64,000 bases of DNA from Coccinella septempunctata. Its lineage: Eukaryota; Arthropoda; Insecta; Coleoptera; Coccinellidae. Of this stretch, positions 12,100 through 22,387 are shown piece by piece (positions within the stretch are counted from its first letter, which is position 1; each line of letters starts with the position of its first letter). The position numbers and the translations under genes are program-made. The notes beneath the pieces were generated by a model. The model searched no databases. It saw only the letters and a list, made by a program, of their open reading frames with translations, and had not been told where the DNA came from. Location: assembly GCF_907165205.1 (NCBI RefSeq), contig NC_058192.1, positions 41,350,442 through 41,414,441 on the forward strand, given 5' to 3'.

Positions 12100-15000
12100 C
12101 AAAAATCGCAAATTTCAATCTGCGATATCTCCTGTTATTTTCGTCTGATGCATTCGGGATTTACGGTTTTGTAATCAGCGTTGATGAGGCTTCCATCCTA
12201 GCACACAAACTCAATTTTGAAAATCTCGATTTTTTTGGTCAAAAATGAGCAAGGGGTTAGACCCCCCTAAAATTACCTATTTGCTCCTCTGCCTAAGAAT
12301 CAGAGTGTCCTACTACTGTCTTAGGATATGGAGTGTAAAATACTTACCTTGTTGATTCCACCAAACTTAACAGTTGATGATTCCATATAGAATTGCACTC
12401 CAGAGGGCTCTTCGAATTCAACTCGAAAATGAAAAATGGAAAAAAAATAATTCGATTTTTTGCTAAACAGTGTCAAATATCTGAAAAATTGTTATGAAAA
12501 TATGGGTTCTCGAAAAAGCTGAATCTATTGCAAGCATTTTCGAAAGCCTATCTCCCTCCGTGTAGATTTTCATCTTGGAAACGGCAATTTTCAAAAATCG
12601 CAAATTTCAATCTGCGATATCTCCTGTTATTTTCGTCTGATGCATTCGCGATTTACGGTTTTGTTATCAGCGTTGATGAGGCTTCCATTCTAGCACAAAA
12701 ACTTAATTTTGAAAATCTCGATTTTTTTGGTCAAAAATGAGCAAGGGGTTAGACCCCCCTAAAATAACTTATTGGCTCCTCTGCCTGAAAATCATGGTAT
12801 CCTACTACTGTCTTAGGATATGGAGTGTACAATACTTACTTTGTTGATTCCACCAAACTAAACAGTTGATGATTCCATAGAGAATTGCACTCCAGAGAGC
12901 TCCTCGAATTCAACTCGAAAATGAAAAATGGAAAAACAATAAATTCGATTTTTTCCTGAACACTGTCCATTATCTCAGGAATTGTTATGAAGATATGGGT
13001 TCTCGAATACGCTGAATCTATTGCAAGCATTCCTGAAAGCCTATCTCCCTCCGTTTAGATTTTCATCTTGGAAATGGCATTTTTCAAAAATCGCAAATTT
13101 GAATCTGCGATAGCTCCTGCAATATTCGTCTGATGCATTCGCGATTTACGGTTTTGTTATCAGCGTTGATGAGGCTTCCATCCTAGCACAAAAACTTAAT
13201 TTTGAAAATCTCGATTTTTTTGGTCAAAAATGAGCAAGGGGTTAGACCCCCCTAAAATGACTTATTGGCTCCTCTGCCTGAAAATCATAGTGTCCTACTA
13301 CTGTCTTAGGATATGGAGTGTACAGTACTTACTTTATTGATTCCACCAAACTGAACAGTTGATGATTCCATAGAGAATTGCACTCCAAGGAGCTCTTGGA
13401 ATTTAACTCGAAAATTAAAAATGGAAAAAATATAAATTCCATTTTTTGCTAAACAGTGTCAAATATCTGAAAAATTGTTATGAAAATATGGGTTCTCGAA
13501 AAAGCTGAATCTATTGCAAGCATTCTCGAGAGCCTATCTCCCTCCTTTTAGATTTTCATTTTGGAAATGGCAATTTTCAAAAATCGTAAATTTCAATCTG
13601 CGATATCTCCTGTTATTTTCGTCTGATGCATTCGGGATTCACGGTTTTGTAATCAGCGTTGTAAAGGCTTCCATCCTAGCACACAAACTCAATTTTGAAA
13701 ATCTCGATTTTTTTGGTAAAAAATGAGCAAGGGGTTAGACCCCCCTAAAAGGACCTATTTGCTCCTCTGCCTAAAAATCAGAGTGTCCTACTACTTTCTT
13801 AGGATATGAAGTGTAAAATACTTACCTTGTTGATTCCACCAAACTAAACAGTTGATGATTACATATAGAATTGCACTCCAGAGAGCTTTTCGAATTCAAC
13901 TCGAAAATGAAATATGGAAAAAAAAATAATTCGATTTTTTGCTAAACAGTGTCAAATATCTGGAAAATTGTTATGAAAATATGGGTTCTCGAAAAAGCTG
14001 AATCTATTGCAAGCATTCTCGAAAGCCCATCTCCCTCCGTGTAGATTTTCATCTTGGAAATGGCAATTTTCAAAAATCGCAAATTTCAATCTGCGATATC
14101 TCCTGTTATTTTCGTCTGATGCATTCGGGATTTACGGTTTTGTAATCAGCGTTGATGAGGCTTCCATCCTAACACACAAACTCAATTTTGAAAATCTCGA
14201 TTTTTTTGGTCAAAAATGAGCAAGGGGTTAGACCCCCCTAAAATTACCTATTTGCTCCTCTGCCTAAGAATCAGAGTGTCCTACTACTGTCTTAGGATAT
14301 GGAGTGTAAAATACTTACCTTGTTGATTCCACCAAACTAAACAGTTGATGATTCCATATAGAATTGCACTCCAGAGGGGTCTTCGAATTCAACTCGAAAA
14401 TGAAAAATGGAAAAAAAAATAATTCGATTTTTTGCTAAACAGTGTCAAATATCTGAAAAATTGTTATGAAAATATGGGTTCTCGAAAAAGCTGAATCTAT
14501 TGCAAGCATTTTCGAAAGCCTATCTCCCTCCGTGTAGATTTTCATCTTGGAAACGGCAATTTTCAAAAATCGCAAATTTCAATCTGCGATATCTCCTGTT
14601 ATTTTCGTCTGATGCATTCGCGATTTACGGTTTTGTTATCAGCGTTGATGAGGCTTCCATCCTAGCACAAAAACTTAATTTTGAAAATCTCGATTTTTTT
14701 GGTCAAAAATGAGCAAGGGGTTAGACCCCCCTAAAATAACTTATTGGCTCCTCTGCCTGAAAATCATGGTATCCTACTACTGTCTTAGGATATGGAGTGC
14801 ACAATACTTACTTTGTTGATTCCACCAAACTAAACAGTTGATGATTCCATAGAGAATTGCACTCCAGAGAGCTCCTCGAATTCAACTCGAAAATGAAAAA
14901 TGGAAAAACAATAAATTCGATTTTTTCCTGAACACTGTCCATTATCTCAGGAATTGTTATGAAGATATGGGTTCTCGAATACGCTGAATCTATTGCAAGC

Positions 15001-15510
15001 ATTCCTGAAAGCCTATCTCCCTCCGTTTAGATTTTCATCTTGGAAATGGCATTTTTCAAAAATCGCAAATTTGAATCTGCGATAGCTCCTGCAATATTCG
15101 TCTGATGCATTCGCGATTTACGGTTTTGTTATCAGCGTTGATGAGGCTTCCATCCTAGCACAAAAACTTAATTTTGAAAATCTCGATTTTTTTGGTCAAA
15201 AATGAGCAAGGGGTTAGACCCCCCTAAAATGACTTATTGGCTCCTCTGCCTGAAAATCATAGTGTCCTACTACTGTCTTAGGATATGGAGTGTACAGTAC
15301 TTACTTTATTGATTCCACCAAACTGAACAGTTGATGATTCCATAGAGAATTGCACTCCAAGGAGCTCTTGGAATTTAACTCGAAAATTAAAAATGGAAAA
15401 AATATAAATTCCATTTTTTGCTAAACAGTGTCAAATATCTGAAAAATTGTTATGAAAATATGGGTTCTCGAAAAAGCTGAATCTATTGCAAGCATTCTCG
15501 AGAGCCGATC
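12100..15510. repeat. Higher-order repeat, period ~1972 bp, two copies
   Basis: About 12100-13540 recurs at about 14070-15510. Shared markers are AAATTACCTATTTG, CTGCCTAAGAATC, GGAAACGGC, a subfamily-B monomer with CATTATCTCAGG, GCTCCTGCAATATTC, TACAGTACTTAC and a TATAAATTCCATTTTT unit. Copies diverge where CTCCTTTTAG meets CCGATCTCCC near 13540 and 15510. Confidence 0.8.
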
Positions 15511-15894
15511 TCCCTCCGTTTAGATTTTCATCTTGGAAATGGCAGTTTTCAAAAATCGCAAAGTTAAATCTGCGATATCTCCTGTTATTTTCGTCTGTTC
15601 CATTCGGGATTTACGGTTTTGTAATCAGCGTTGATAGGGCTTCCATCCTAGCACAAAAACCCAATTTTGAAAATCTCAATTTTTTTGGTCAAAAAGGAGC
15701 AAGGGGTTTGACCCCCCTAAAATGACCTATTTGCTCCTCTGCCTGAAAATCATGGTATCCTACTACTGTCTTAGGATATGGAGTGTACAATACTTACTTT
15801 GTTGATTCCACCAAACTAAACAGTTGATGATTCCATAGAGAATTGCACTCCAGAGAGCTCCTCGAATTCAACTCGAAAATGAAAAATAGAAAAA

Positions 15895-16560
15895 CAATAA
15901 TTTCGATTTTTTCCTGAACTCCGTTTAGATTTTCATCTTGGAAATGTCATTTTTCAAAAATCGCAAATTTGAATCTGCGATAGCTCCTGCTATTTTCGTC
16001 TGATGCATTCGAGATTTAAGGTTTTGTAATCAGCGTTGATAAGGCTTCCATCCTAGCACAAAAACCCCATTTTGAAAATCTCATTTTTTTTGTTCAAAAA
16101 TGAGAAGAGGTTAGAACCCCCTAAAATGACCTATTTGCTCCTCTGCCTAAAAATCAGGGTGTCCTACTACTGTCTTAGGATATGGAGTGTACAATACTTA
16201 CTTTGTTGATTCCACCAAACTAAACAGTTGATGATTCCATACAGAATTGCACTCCAGAGAGCTCTTCGAATTCAACTCGAAAATGAAAAATGGAAAAAAA
16301 ATAAATTCGATTTTTTGCTAAACAGTGTCAAATATCTGAAAAATTGTTATGAAAATATGGGTTCTCGAAAAAGCTGAATCTATTGCAATTCCACCAAACT
16401 AAACAGTTGATGATTCCATAGAGAATTGCACTCCAGAGAGCTCTTCGAATTCAACTCGAAAATGTAAAATGGAAAAAAAATAAATTCGATTTTTTGCTAA
16501 ACAGTGTCAAATATCTGAAAAATTGTTATGAAAATATTGGTTCTCGAAAAAGCTGAATCT
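15895..16560. repeat. Rearranged monomers next to the 5.1-kb insertion
   Basis: Two abnormal junctions occur here. Near 15917-15921, TTCCTGAACT runs straight into CCGTTTAGATTTTC, deleting about 130 bp. Near 16387, ATTGCAA joins TTCCACCAAAC, deleting most of another unit. Normal phase resumes at 16562. The scrambling is older than, or independent of, the transposon at 16786, whose insertion is clean. Confidence 0.8.
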
Positions 16561-16785
16561 ATTGCAAGCATTCTCGAAAGCCTATCTCCCTCCGTTTAGA
16601 TTTTCATTTTGGAAATGGCAATTTTCAAAAATCGCAAATTTCAATCTGCGGTATCTCCTGTTATTTTCGTCTGATGCATTCGGGATTTACGGTTTTGTAA
16701 TCAGCGTTGATGAGGCTTCCATCCTAGCACGCAAACTCAATTTTGAAAATCTCAATTTTTTTGTTCAAAAATGAGCAAGGGGTTA

Positions 16786-17450
16786 CCCACATAGCATGGG
16801 ATATTTGTCAAATATTTATGAAATATTTGTACGCAAGGTTTTGAATATTTAAGAAATCTTTCGTTGAAATATTCATGAAATAAAGTTATGTCCGACTTTT
16901 TCTCACATTGAAATATTTCATGAAATATTTCATATAGATTTTTGAAATATTTTCTACAACGTCATGTGAAATCTCTTCTAAAGATCATAGTTATATTACA
17001 TGGAATATTTAAGCAAGATTTCTTCTAATTGAAGAAAATTTTTCCTGAAATCTTCAGAAGAGGTTTTCGAAATCTTCCAACGAGGGGGTCTGAAATGTTA
17101 CGAAATATATTTCTGCGATGTTTGTGTAAAGTTGCTGGAATCTTTCTAGAAATATTTTTGGAAGTTTTAAATGCAATAACAGGAAATATTTCCATAAAAA
17201 TTTAGGAAATGTTTTGAATTATATTCAGCGTTATCTGACTTTAAAGATTTCTGCAATATGCAAAAAAATATCTTGCGAAGTCTCTGAACAATATTTCGCC
17301 AGGGTAGCTGAATAACTTCATAAAATACATGTTCCTGAAGGATTGAGCAATACTTTGAACATATATCTTCAAAGTAATACCAAATTTTTGAGGATTTGTA
17401 TTTCATAAAGTCCCTTGCTAAATATTGTTCAAAGATCTCGCAAGATATTT
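16786..17450. repeat. Left subterminal region rich in GAAATATTTC motifs
   Basis: There are more than ten AAATATT-type motifs in both orientations at irregular spacing, for example TGAAATATTTCATGAAATATTTC-like pairs around 16908-16935. The motif is itself palindromic. No gene is seen. Comparable subterminal motif clusters bind transposase in some plant and animal elements; that role here is an inference. Confidence 0.7.
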
Positions 17451-19069
17451 TTTGAGGAACATTATATTTATATGTATAAGGTTTTCCTGAAAGAGTATAA
17501 CAAGGTTATATTTGTATTGAATAGATCAAAATCAGTTAAAAAAATTTATTCATTGTTCATTAACTACATTAAAATATGTATCAATATACACGAATTCTTT
17601 ATCTTCGTCATCAGGATCTGCAGATAATTGAAACGGATATTGTCGTTGGCTACTGGCAATCCTGGAATAAATATATTTTTATGATTTTTCAGAAACAGAA
17701 AGTTCCATTTTTTGTGAATTTAGGGTCATGAAAGTTCTTCTATGAATAATTGGGGTAATTATGGCAAAATTGGAGGAAAAGTAATTAATATGTACTTTTC
17801 AGAAAATTAATTGAGCAGCAGTAAATACGGAGTCTTTATGAAAGATTGTTGCATAGCATTTGGCTTCGAATGATGCTCCTTACTAAAGGGTTTTGAACTG
17901 AATAACATCATAGAATTTCGAAATTGACGCCAACTGGTGTAAAAATTATTTATAAACAACCTGTCAGTACTAGATGATACTACATTGGTGGTATGGAATA
18001 TTTATAGTACTGAAAAGATTACTGAAATGTTTTCTTCAACTTGTCAAATTCCTGATCGGTGTGATTTTGGTATTAGAACAAATAGATGTTAACAGAAGAT
18101 TTCATAGTGCAAGTGTGTAACTTTGAACAAATTCAGTAAATCGAAGGCAGTTTTTGTTGTTGTAAATATGCCAGAACAGAGCGATCGGTAGTTTAAGTTG
18201 CGCTATTTTTCATTCAGAAAAATGTTGTAGAGCGTGACCTTAATTTCAGACATGACGTCAGTGATGATTTTTTCAAAGGACAATTCTAATTTTTTTATGA
18301 TTTCTCTTATGTTACACATACGCACACAAATATAAAGTTTTTATTTCATATTCTTTTGTTCGATTTTTCAACAAACGTCGTGACCCACAGAACGACAAAC
18401 TAATGAATATCCTCGTTAATCTTCGCTGCTACTCCCAACTTTTTATTTGACAGAAAACGATTATCAAGAATCTCGTGTCATTCAATTTTTGAAATAACCG
18501 AGTTATTTTTTCTAGTTGAATCAGATTCCCTCGTTTTCGAATTAGTCGATGTTTGTTGAATATCTTTCCAACGACAAGAAATAAGACTTTAATATTTGGT
18601 ACATACTTACGTGTAACTTGATAAAACATTCAGAAATGGAGAGGATAACAACTATGTGAAAAATGTACATTGATTTCGGAAATCAAGATGATTTCGATCT
18701 TCAAAAGTACATCGATTTCGAAAGTGGTTACCCCCTCGGAAAAAATTGAAAAAATTTCGATAAATGTATCAAATTACAGTATAATATTCCTTCACTCAAG
18801 AAAGCTCCATTTAAAAATACTAATCAACCTGTGCTAGTATATTTAGAAAAAAACTGCCCTTTTCACAGAATTTGTTTGAAGTTAAATTCTCACACTCTAT
18901 AAAGTGAAGTCATTATTTAAAGAACAATAAAAGCCCTAAAAAATTCACTTCACGAGAAGTGTGAATTTTAGAGCAGATTCTATTTCGACAGCACAAAATT
19001 CATTCTATTCTGAGGGTGAACTGAGGAAAAGCAAAAAATCTCAGGATATGAAAAAATTATAAAACTCAC
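17451..19069. other. Unclassified AT-rich core of the 5.1-kb element, left part
   Basis: No long open frame, RNA gene or tandem repeat is seen. A 66-codon minus-strand frame at 18429-18629 contains a donor-like CACGTAAGT near its start but has no recognisable domain. The stretch is neither satellite nor identifiable as a known transposon protein. Confidence 0.5.
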
Positions 19070-19180
19070 TTTTTATTCCGTCCACCATCTGAAGTCATCA
19101 AACCATATCCGTATGGGTAACACTTTGTATTATTTCGGCATCTGTCGCTTCTTCATATTTTGTCCTTTCACCAAAAGCTA
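19070..19180 (-). other. Candidate internal exon (minus strand)
   Basis: Read on the minus strand, TTTTGCAG (acceptor-like) precedes 111 bases that end at AAAAA before GTGAGT (donor-like). Joined to the upstream candidate exon at 19894-19936, the phase is kept: GTA is formed across the junction, followed by 26 codons to a TGA at 19098-19100. The joined product would be 41 residues with no domain I recognise. An alternative frame in the second half reads a glycine/tyrosine-rich stretch up to the donor. This is suggestive of a spliced transcript carried by the transposon but could be chance in AT-rich DNA. Confidence 0.25.
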
Positions 19181-19893
19181 CTGCAAAACATTCACAGTAT
19201 AAAGTATGATACAACTTTAATCAAATGATATAATTTGCATAAATAGGTAAACAAATATCAAAAAATAAAAATACGAGTAGAAATCCATAAAACATAGAAG
19301 GCTCCTGTTTACTTTAGCGCCCACCTTGGATATTTGTCTTCGATTTTTTCATCAATTTCAATGAATTCGAATGTTAGCCTTAAGATAACTCGATGACTTA
19401 ACGTTTTCAGTTAGTTTATTCCGAAAAATGTGGGAAATTTTTCATTTTTCGATGAAAATATAAATAATGGTTTTGTGGTTAGGTTAGGTTATTTTAGGTT
19501 GGGACAGTGAAAAATCATATTTGTACATGAAAATACCATTTTAAGATATTAATTAAACGCATAAACGATTGCACTTAGTTATTTAAGCGCTAAACAGGGA
19601 AAATGTTACAATTCGATTAATTTATACCGAATATTCGCATATTTCATAAGAACTTCAAAAAAATCATATCTCCCAAACTACAAGTCTCCTAAAGTTGAGA
19701 CATGTACCAATCGATTTTTTATACAATGCTTTATCTAAGAAAAAATCGACGACAAAATCGGAGGTGGGCACTAATCTAAACTTATACCAAATGAACATAT
19801 ACAAATATTTCGCTAACATTATGGCACAAATGGATAGATTCAATAACACCTGTAAGTAGATGGAAAACGTTAAAAAGGAAATAATTTACTTAC

Positions 19894-20200
19894 CAAGAAT
19901 CAAGTGGTAATCAAACTGGAATTTATTTCGTTCCATATCAATACACACGTTAGTCTCACACAAACACACAAAACGATCGAGACAACGCGCAAACGACAAA
20001 ATCAAAATGGCACCAACGAATGCTTCATTGTTCGGCTTGCGCTTCTTCGAATGAAACCCAAATCTCACGTACTGCCGTTTCTCCGGTTTCTCGTTTCTGC
20101 AGCTGCTCAGCTGGCCGGAGTGGTTAGTGATCAGCGTTGCCAGTTCCAGAAATTTTATTCCCCAGTATACGGTATCCAGAGTAAAGTAAATTTTTACTAT
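19894..20200 (-). other. Candidate first exon or 5' region, GC-richer segment (minus strand)
   Basis: This segment is less AT-rich than its surroundings and contains several CpG steps. On the minus strand a frame is open for about 105 codons (about 20203 to 19887). The first ATG is at 19934-19936, giving 14 codons (MERNKFQFDYHLIL) plus one base up to a strong donor, CTTG|GTAAGT, at 19893. A second possible acceptor, CTTACAG, lies only 44 bases downstream (19850), but splicing to it leads to a stop soon afterwards. The plus strand is also open here (19904-20251, 115 codons), so an open frame alone is weak evidence. It may be a captured host promoter and first exon; no homology was established. 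Confidence 0.3.
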
Positions 20201-21129
20201 GTTGAATTACCTAGATTGGTTAGATGGATTTTTATTTTTATCAAGCCTTGAGAAGAACGGATAGAGAATATCGACTTCTGAAAGTAGTAATTGTTAAGTT
20301 CATTTGTATCCAAGGAATAAAATAAATAAAGTCAGTTCCTAAAGACAATATGATTAAAAATAATTCATCTACTTCACAAATTATTTATTACTTATAATGA
20401 TTGAATGCCGATTATACAGTTACAGATAAAAGCTTAATCCAACGTTGAACCCAATTCAAAATTCAACTGACTGCCACTGACAATGACAAAATAGAACTGA
20501 ACAACAGTTCAGTAATTTTGGACACAAAATTACAATGGATTCAACTTTGAACTCGATTGTAAAGTATAAAACCGTGGCTTAGAGTAATTGAAGATAGTGT
20601 AATTTATGAAATAAAACAGATTTCTGGACATCGGAAAATAAATCTTAGGAAAATTTCTCCAACCTGGCATCGCTGCTGATTTTATCGCGGGGGACTGGGA
20701 ATTGGGAATGCCGCGTCGACGCACACTAGTCTAGTCGAGAGAAGAGCGCGTTATTTGAAAGTTAACTAGGATACGACGAAAATTTAAAGCTGCATTTAAT
20801 ACACATAAAGGGGTAGTAGGTGAATGTAATTGAGTATCTCCGAAGTAATTCAAGGGATGAAATGAAATAAAAATTAATGCTACTCTATGCAATATAGTTT
20901 CAATAGAATATCTATAGACAAAATTATAAATTGTTGAAGAAACAAGGTATAGACTATAGAGTCAAATTTATTCATACAGATAGATATTTTGTTGTTGTTA
21001 TTAGCTCTTTCGACGTACTATAATGACTACCTAGTGCGAAAAGAATAATAGCATATAAACAATTTTTTCTTCACACGTTAAAAAGACAGTAACTTTTGAC
21101 AAGAGGGATGCTAACGACAAAACATTAAA
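20201..21129. other. Unclassified core of the 5.1-kb element, right part
   Basis: The stretch is AT-rich apart from a GC-richer patch at about 20660-20760 containing CGCGGGGGACTGGG and CCGCGTCGACGC. That patch lies upstream of the candidate minus-strand exon and could be promoter-like. No coding region, tRNA or repeat is recognised. Confidence 0.45.
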
Positions 21130-21891
21130 TAAAAGGTCAGTAGAATATTTCACGGATATAACCCGAAATATTCCGCACAAAAATCCGGAGATGTGTTGAA
21201 ATATTCCTGCAGTATTTCTTATATATTTATTTAAATATATGAATTCTTTTATGAAAACGTTTCGGTGAAATTAAAATATCATTATCTTTCAAAAATATTT
21301 CCTGAAATATTAACAATTTATTTGGGCTTCCACTTCATCTTTCAGAAATATTGCAAAGAAATATTCTGGGGCGATTTCTGAAATATTTATTGTAGCATTA
21401 CTTGAAACGTTAATGAAATGTTCTGTAGCATTATAGGTAAAGAGCATTCAGTAAGATTTCGGGAATGAAAATTGATATAATTTTTACACTTTCAGCTTTT
21501 CATCGAAAATATTCCACTGAAATATTACTTTAAGGTTTTTTTCAATGTATTATGTAGACGAATTAGAAATATTTAGTTTGTATACCTGCAAATATTTTTT
21601 GAAATATTTAAGAAATATTTCTCACATATATTCTGATTCCTATGGATATTTATTTTCCTTAAATATTGCAAAATCTGTCATAAAAATTTCGTAGAATATT
21701 TCATGAAATATTGATGAATCTTATGAAGTCATATTTCATGAAACATTTATTACATATCATGGAAATATTCTGCCAATCTTGCGAAAATTTTCTTGCCGTA
21801 AATATTCTCGAAACCTTTCATAAATATTTCAATGAAATCTTTCTCGAGAATATTTTGAAATTTTTCACTGCAATATTCCATGCTATGTGGG
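21130..21891. repeat. Right subterminal region rich in GAAATATTTC motifs
   Basis: This mirrors the left end in composition. AAATATT/AATATTT motifs recur every few tens of bases in both orientations (for example 21302-21318, 21595-21630 and 21690-21760), ending in the 20-bp terminal inverted repeat. Beyond that repeat the two ends do not align as one long inverted repeat; they share motifs rather than collinear sequence. Confidence 0.7.
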
Positions 21892-22162
21892 TAGACCCCC
21901 CTTAAATGACTTATTGGCTCCTCTGCCTGAAAATCATGGTGTCCTACTACTGTCTTAGGATATGGAGTGTACAATACTTACTTTGTTGATTCCACCAAAC
22001 TAAACAGTTGATGATTCCATACAGAATTGCACTCCAGAGAGCTCTTCGAATTCAACTCGAAAATGAAAAATGGAAAAACAATAAATTCGATTTTTTGCTA
22101 AACAGTGTCAAATATCTGAAAAATTGTTATGAAAATATGGGTTCTCGAAAAAGCTGAATCTG

Positions 22163-22387
22163 TTGCAAGAATTCTCGAAAGCCTATCTCCCTCCGTTCAG
22201 ACTTTCCGAGAGATTTTCATTTTGGAAATGGCAATTTTCAAAAATCGCTAATTTCAATCTGCGATATCTCCTGTTATTTTCGTGTGATGCATTCGGGATT
22301 TACGGTTTTGTAATCAACGTTGATAAGGCTTCCATCCTAGCACACAAACTCAATTTTGAAAATCTCGATTTTTTTGGTCAAAAATGA
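22163..22387. repeat. 505-bp monomer variant with 12-bp insertion
   Basis: This is the fourth copy of the 12-bp insertion (here TTTCCGAGAGATTTTC), the first full unit after the 5.1-kb element. Confidence 0.85.

Larger units (their letters stand above)
1..16785. repeat. 493-bp satellite array, block I
   Basis: This is a head-to-tail array with a period close to 493 bp. Fixed landmarks recur at that spacing, such as TTGCAAGCATTCTCGA, CTACTGTCTTAGGATATGG and GAATTGCACTCCAGAG. The monomer is AT-rich and all units have the same orientation. Units differ by scattered substitutions and small indels, so the array is only locally homogenised. No gene is supported: the recurring 70-codon frame starts at TTG and changes are not biased to third positions. 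An array like this fits pericentromeric, centromeric or other heterochromatic satellite; which one cannot be read from the sequence. Confidence 0.97.
16786..21891. mobile_element. 5.1-kb DNA transposon-like element, TA target duplication
   Basis: The satellite is interrupted between GGGGTTA and TAGACCCCCC. The insert begins CCCACATAGCATGG and ends with its reverse complement; the inverted repeats match at 19 of the outer 20 bases. The dinucleotide TA is present on both sides, and removing the insert plus one TA restores an ordinary monomer. About 700 bp at each end is dense in GAAATATT/AATATTTC motifs. No transposase-like open frame is visible, so the element looks non-autonomous. A TA duplication is typical of Tc1/mariner-type cut-and-paste enzymes but also of some other superfamilies, and I do not recognise this terminus. 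It probably mobilised unrelated DNA in its 3.7-kb core. Confidence 0.85.

Noticed and set aside
12836..13030. Recurring ~64-codon minus-strand frames (MLAIDSAYSRTHIF... type)
   Set aside because: They appear only in subfamily-B monomers as the antisense of the same satellite and show no independent sign of coding.
19477..19500. GGTTAGGTTAGG stretch, and its complement near 57150, resembling the insect TTAGG telomere repeat
   Set aside because: Only two or three units; short TTAGG-like runs are common in insect DNA. Not a telomere.
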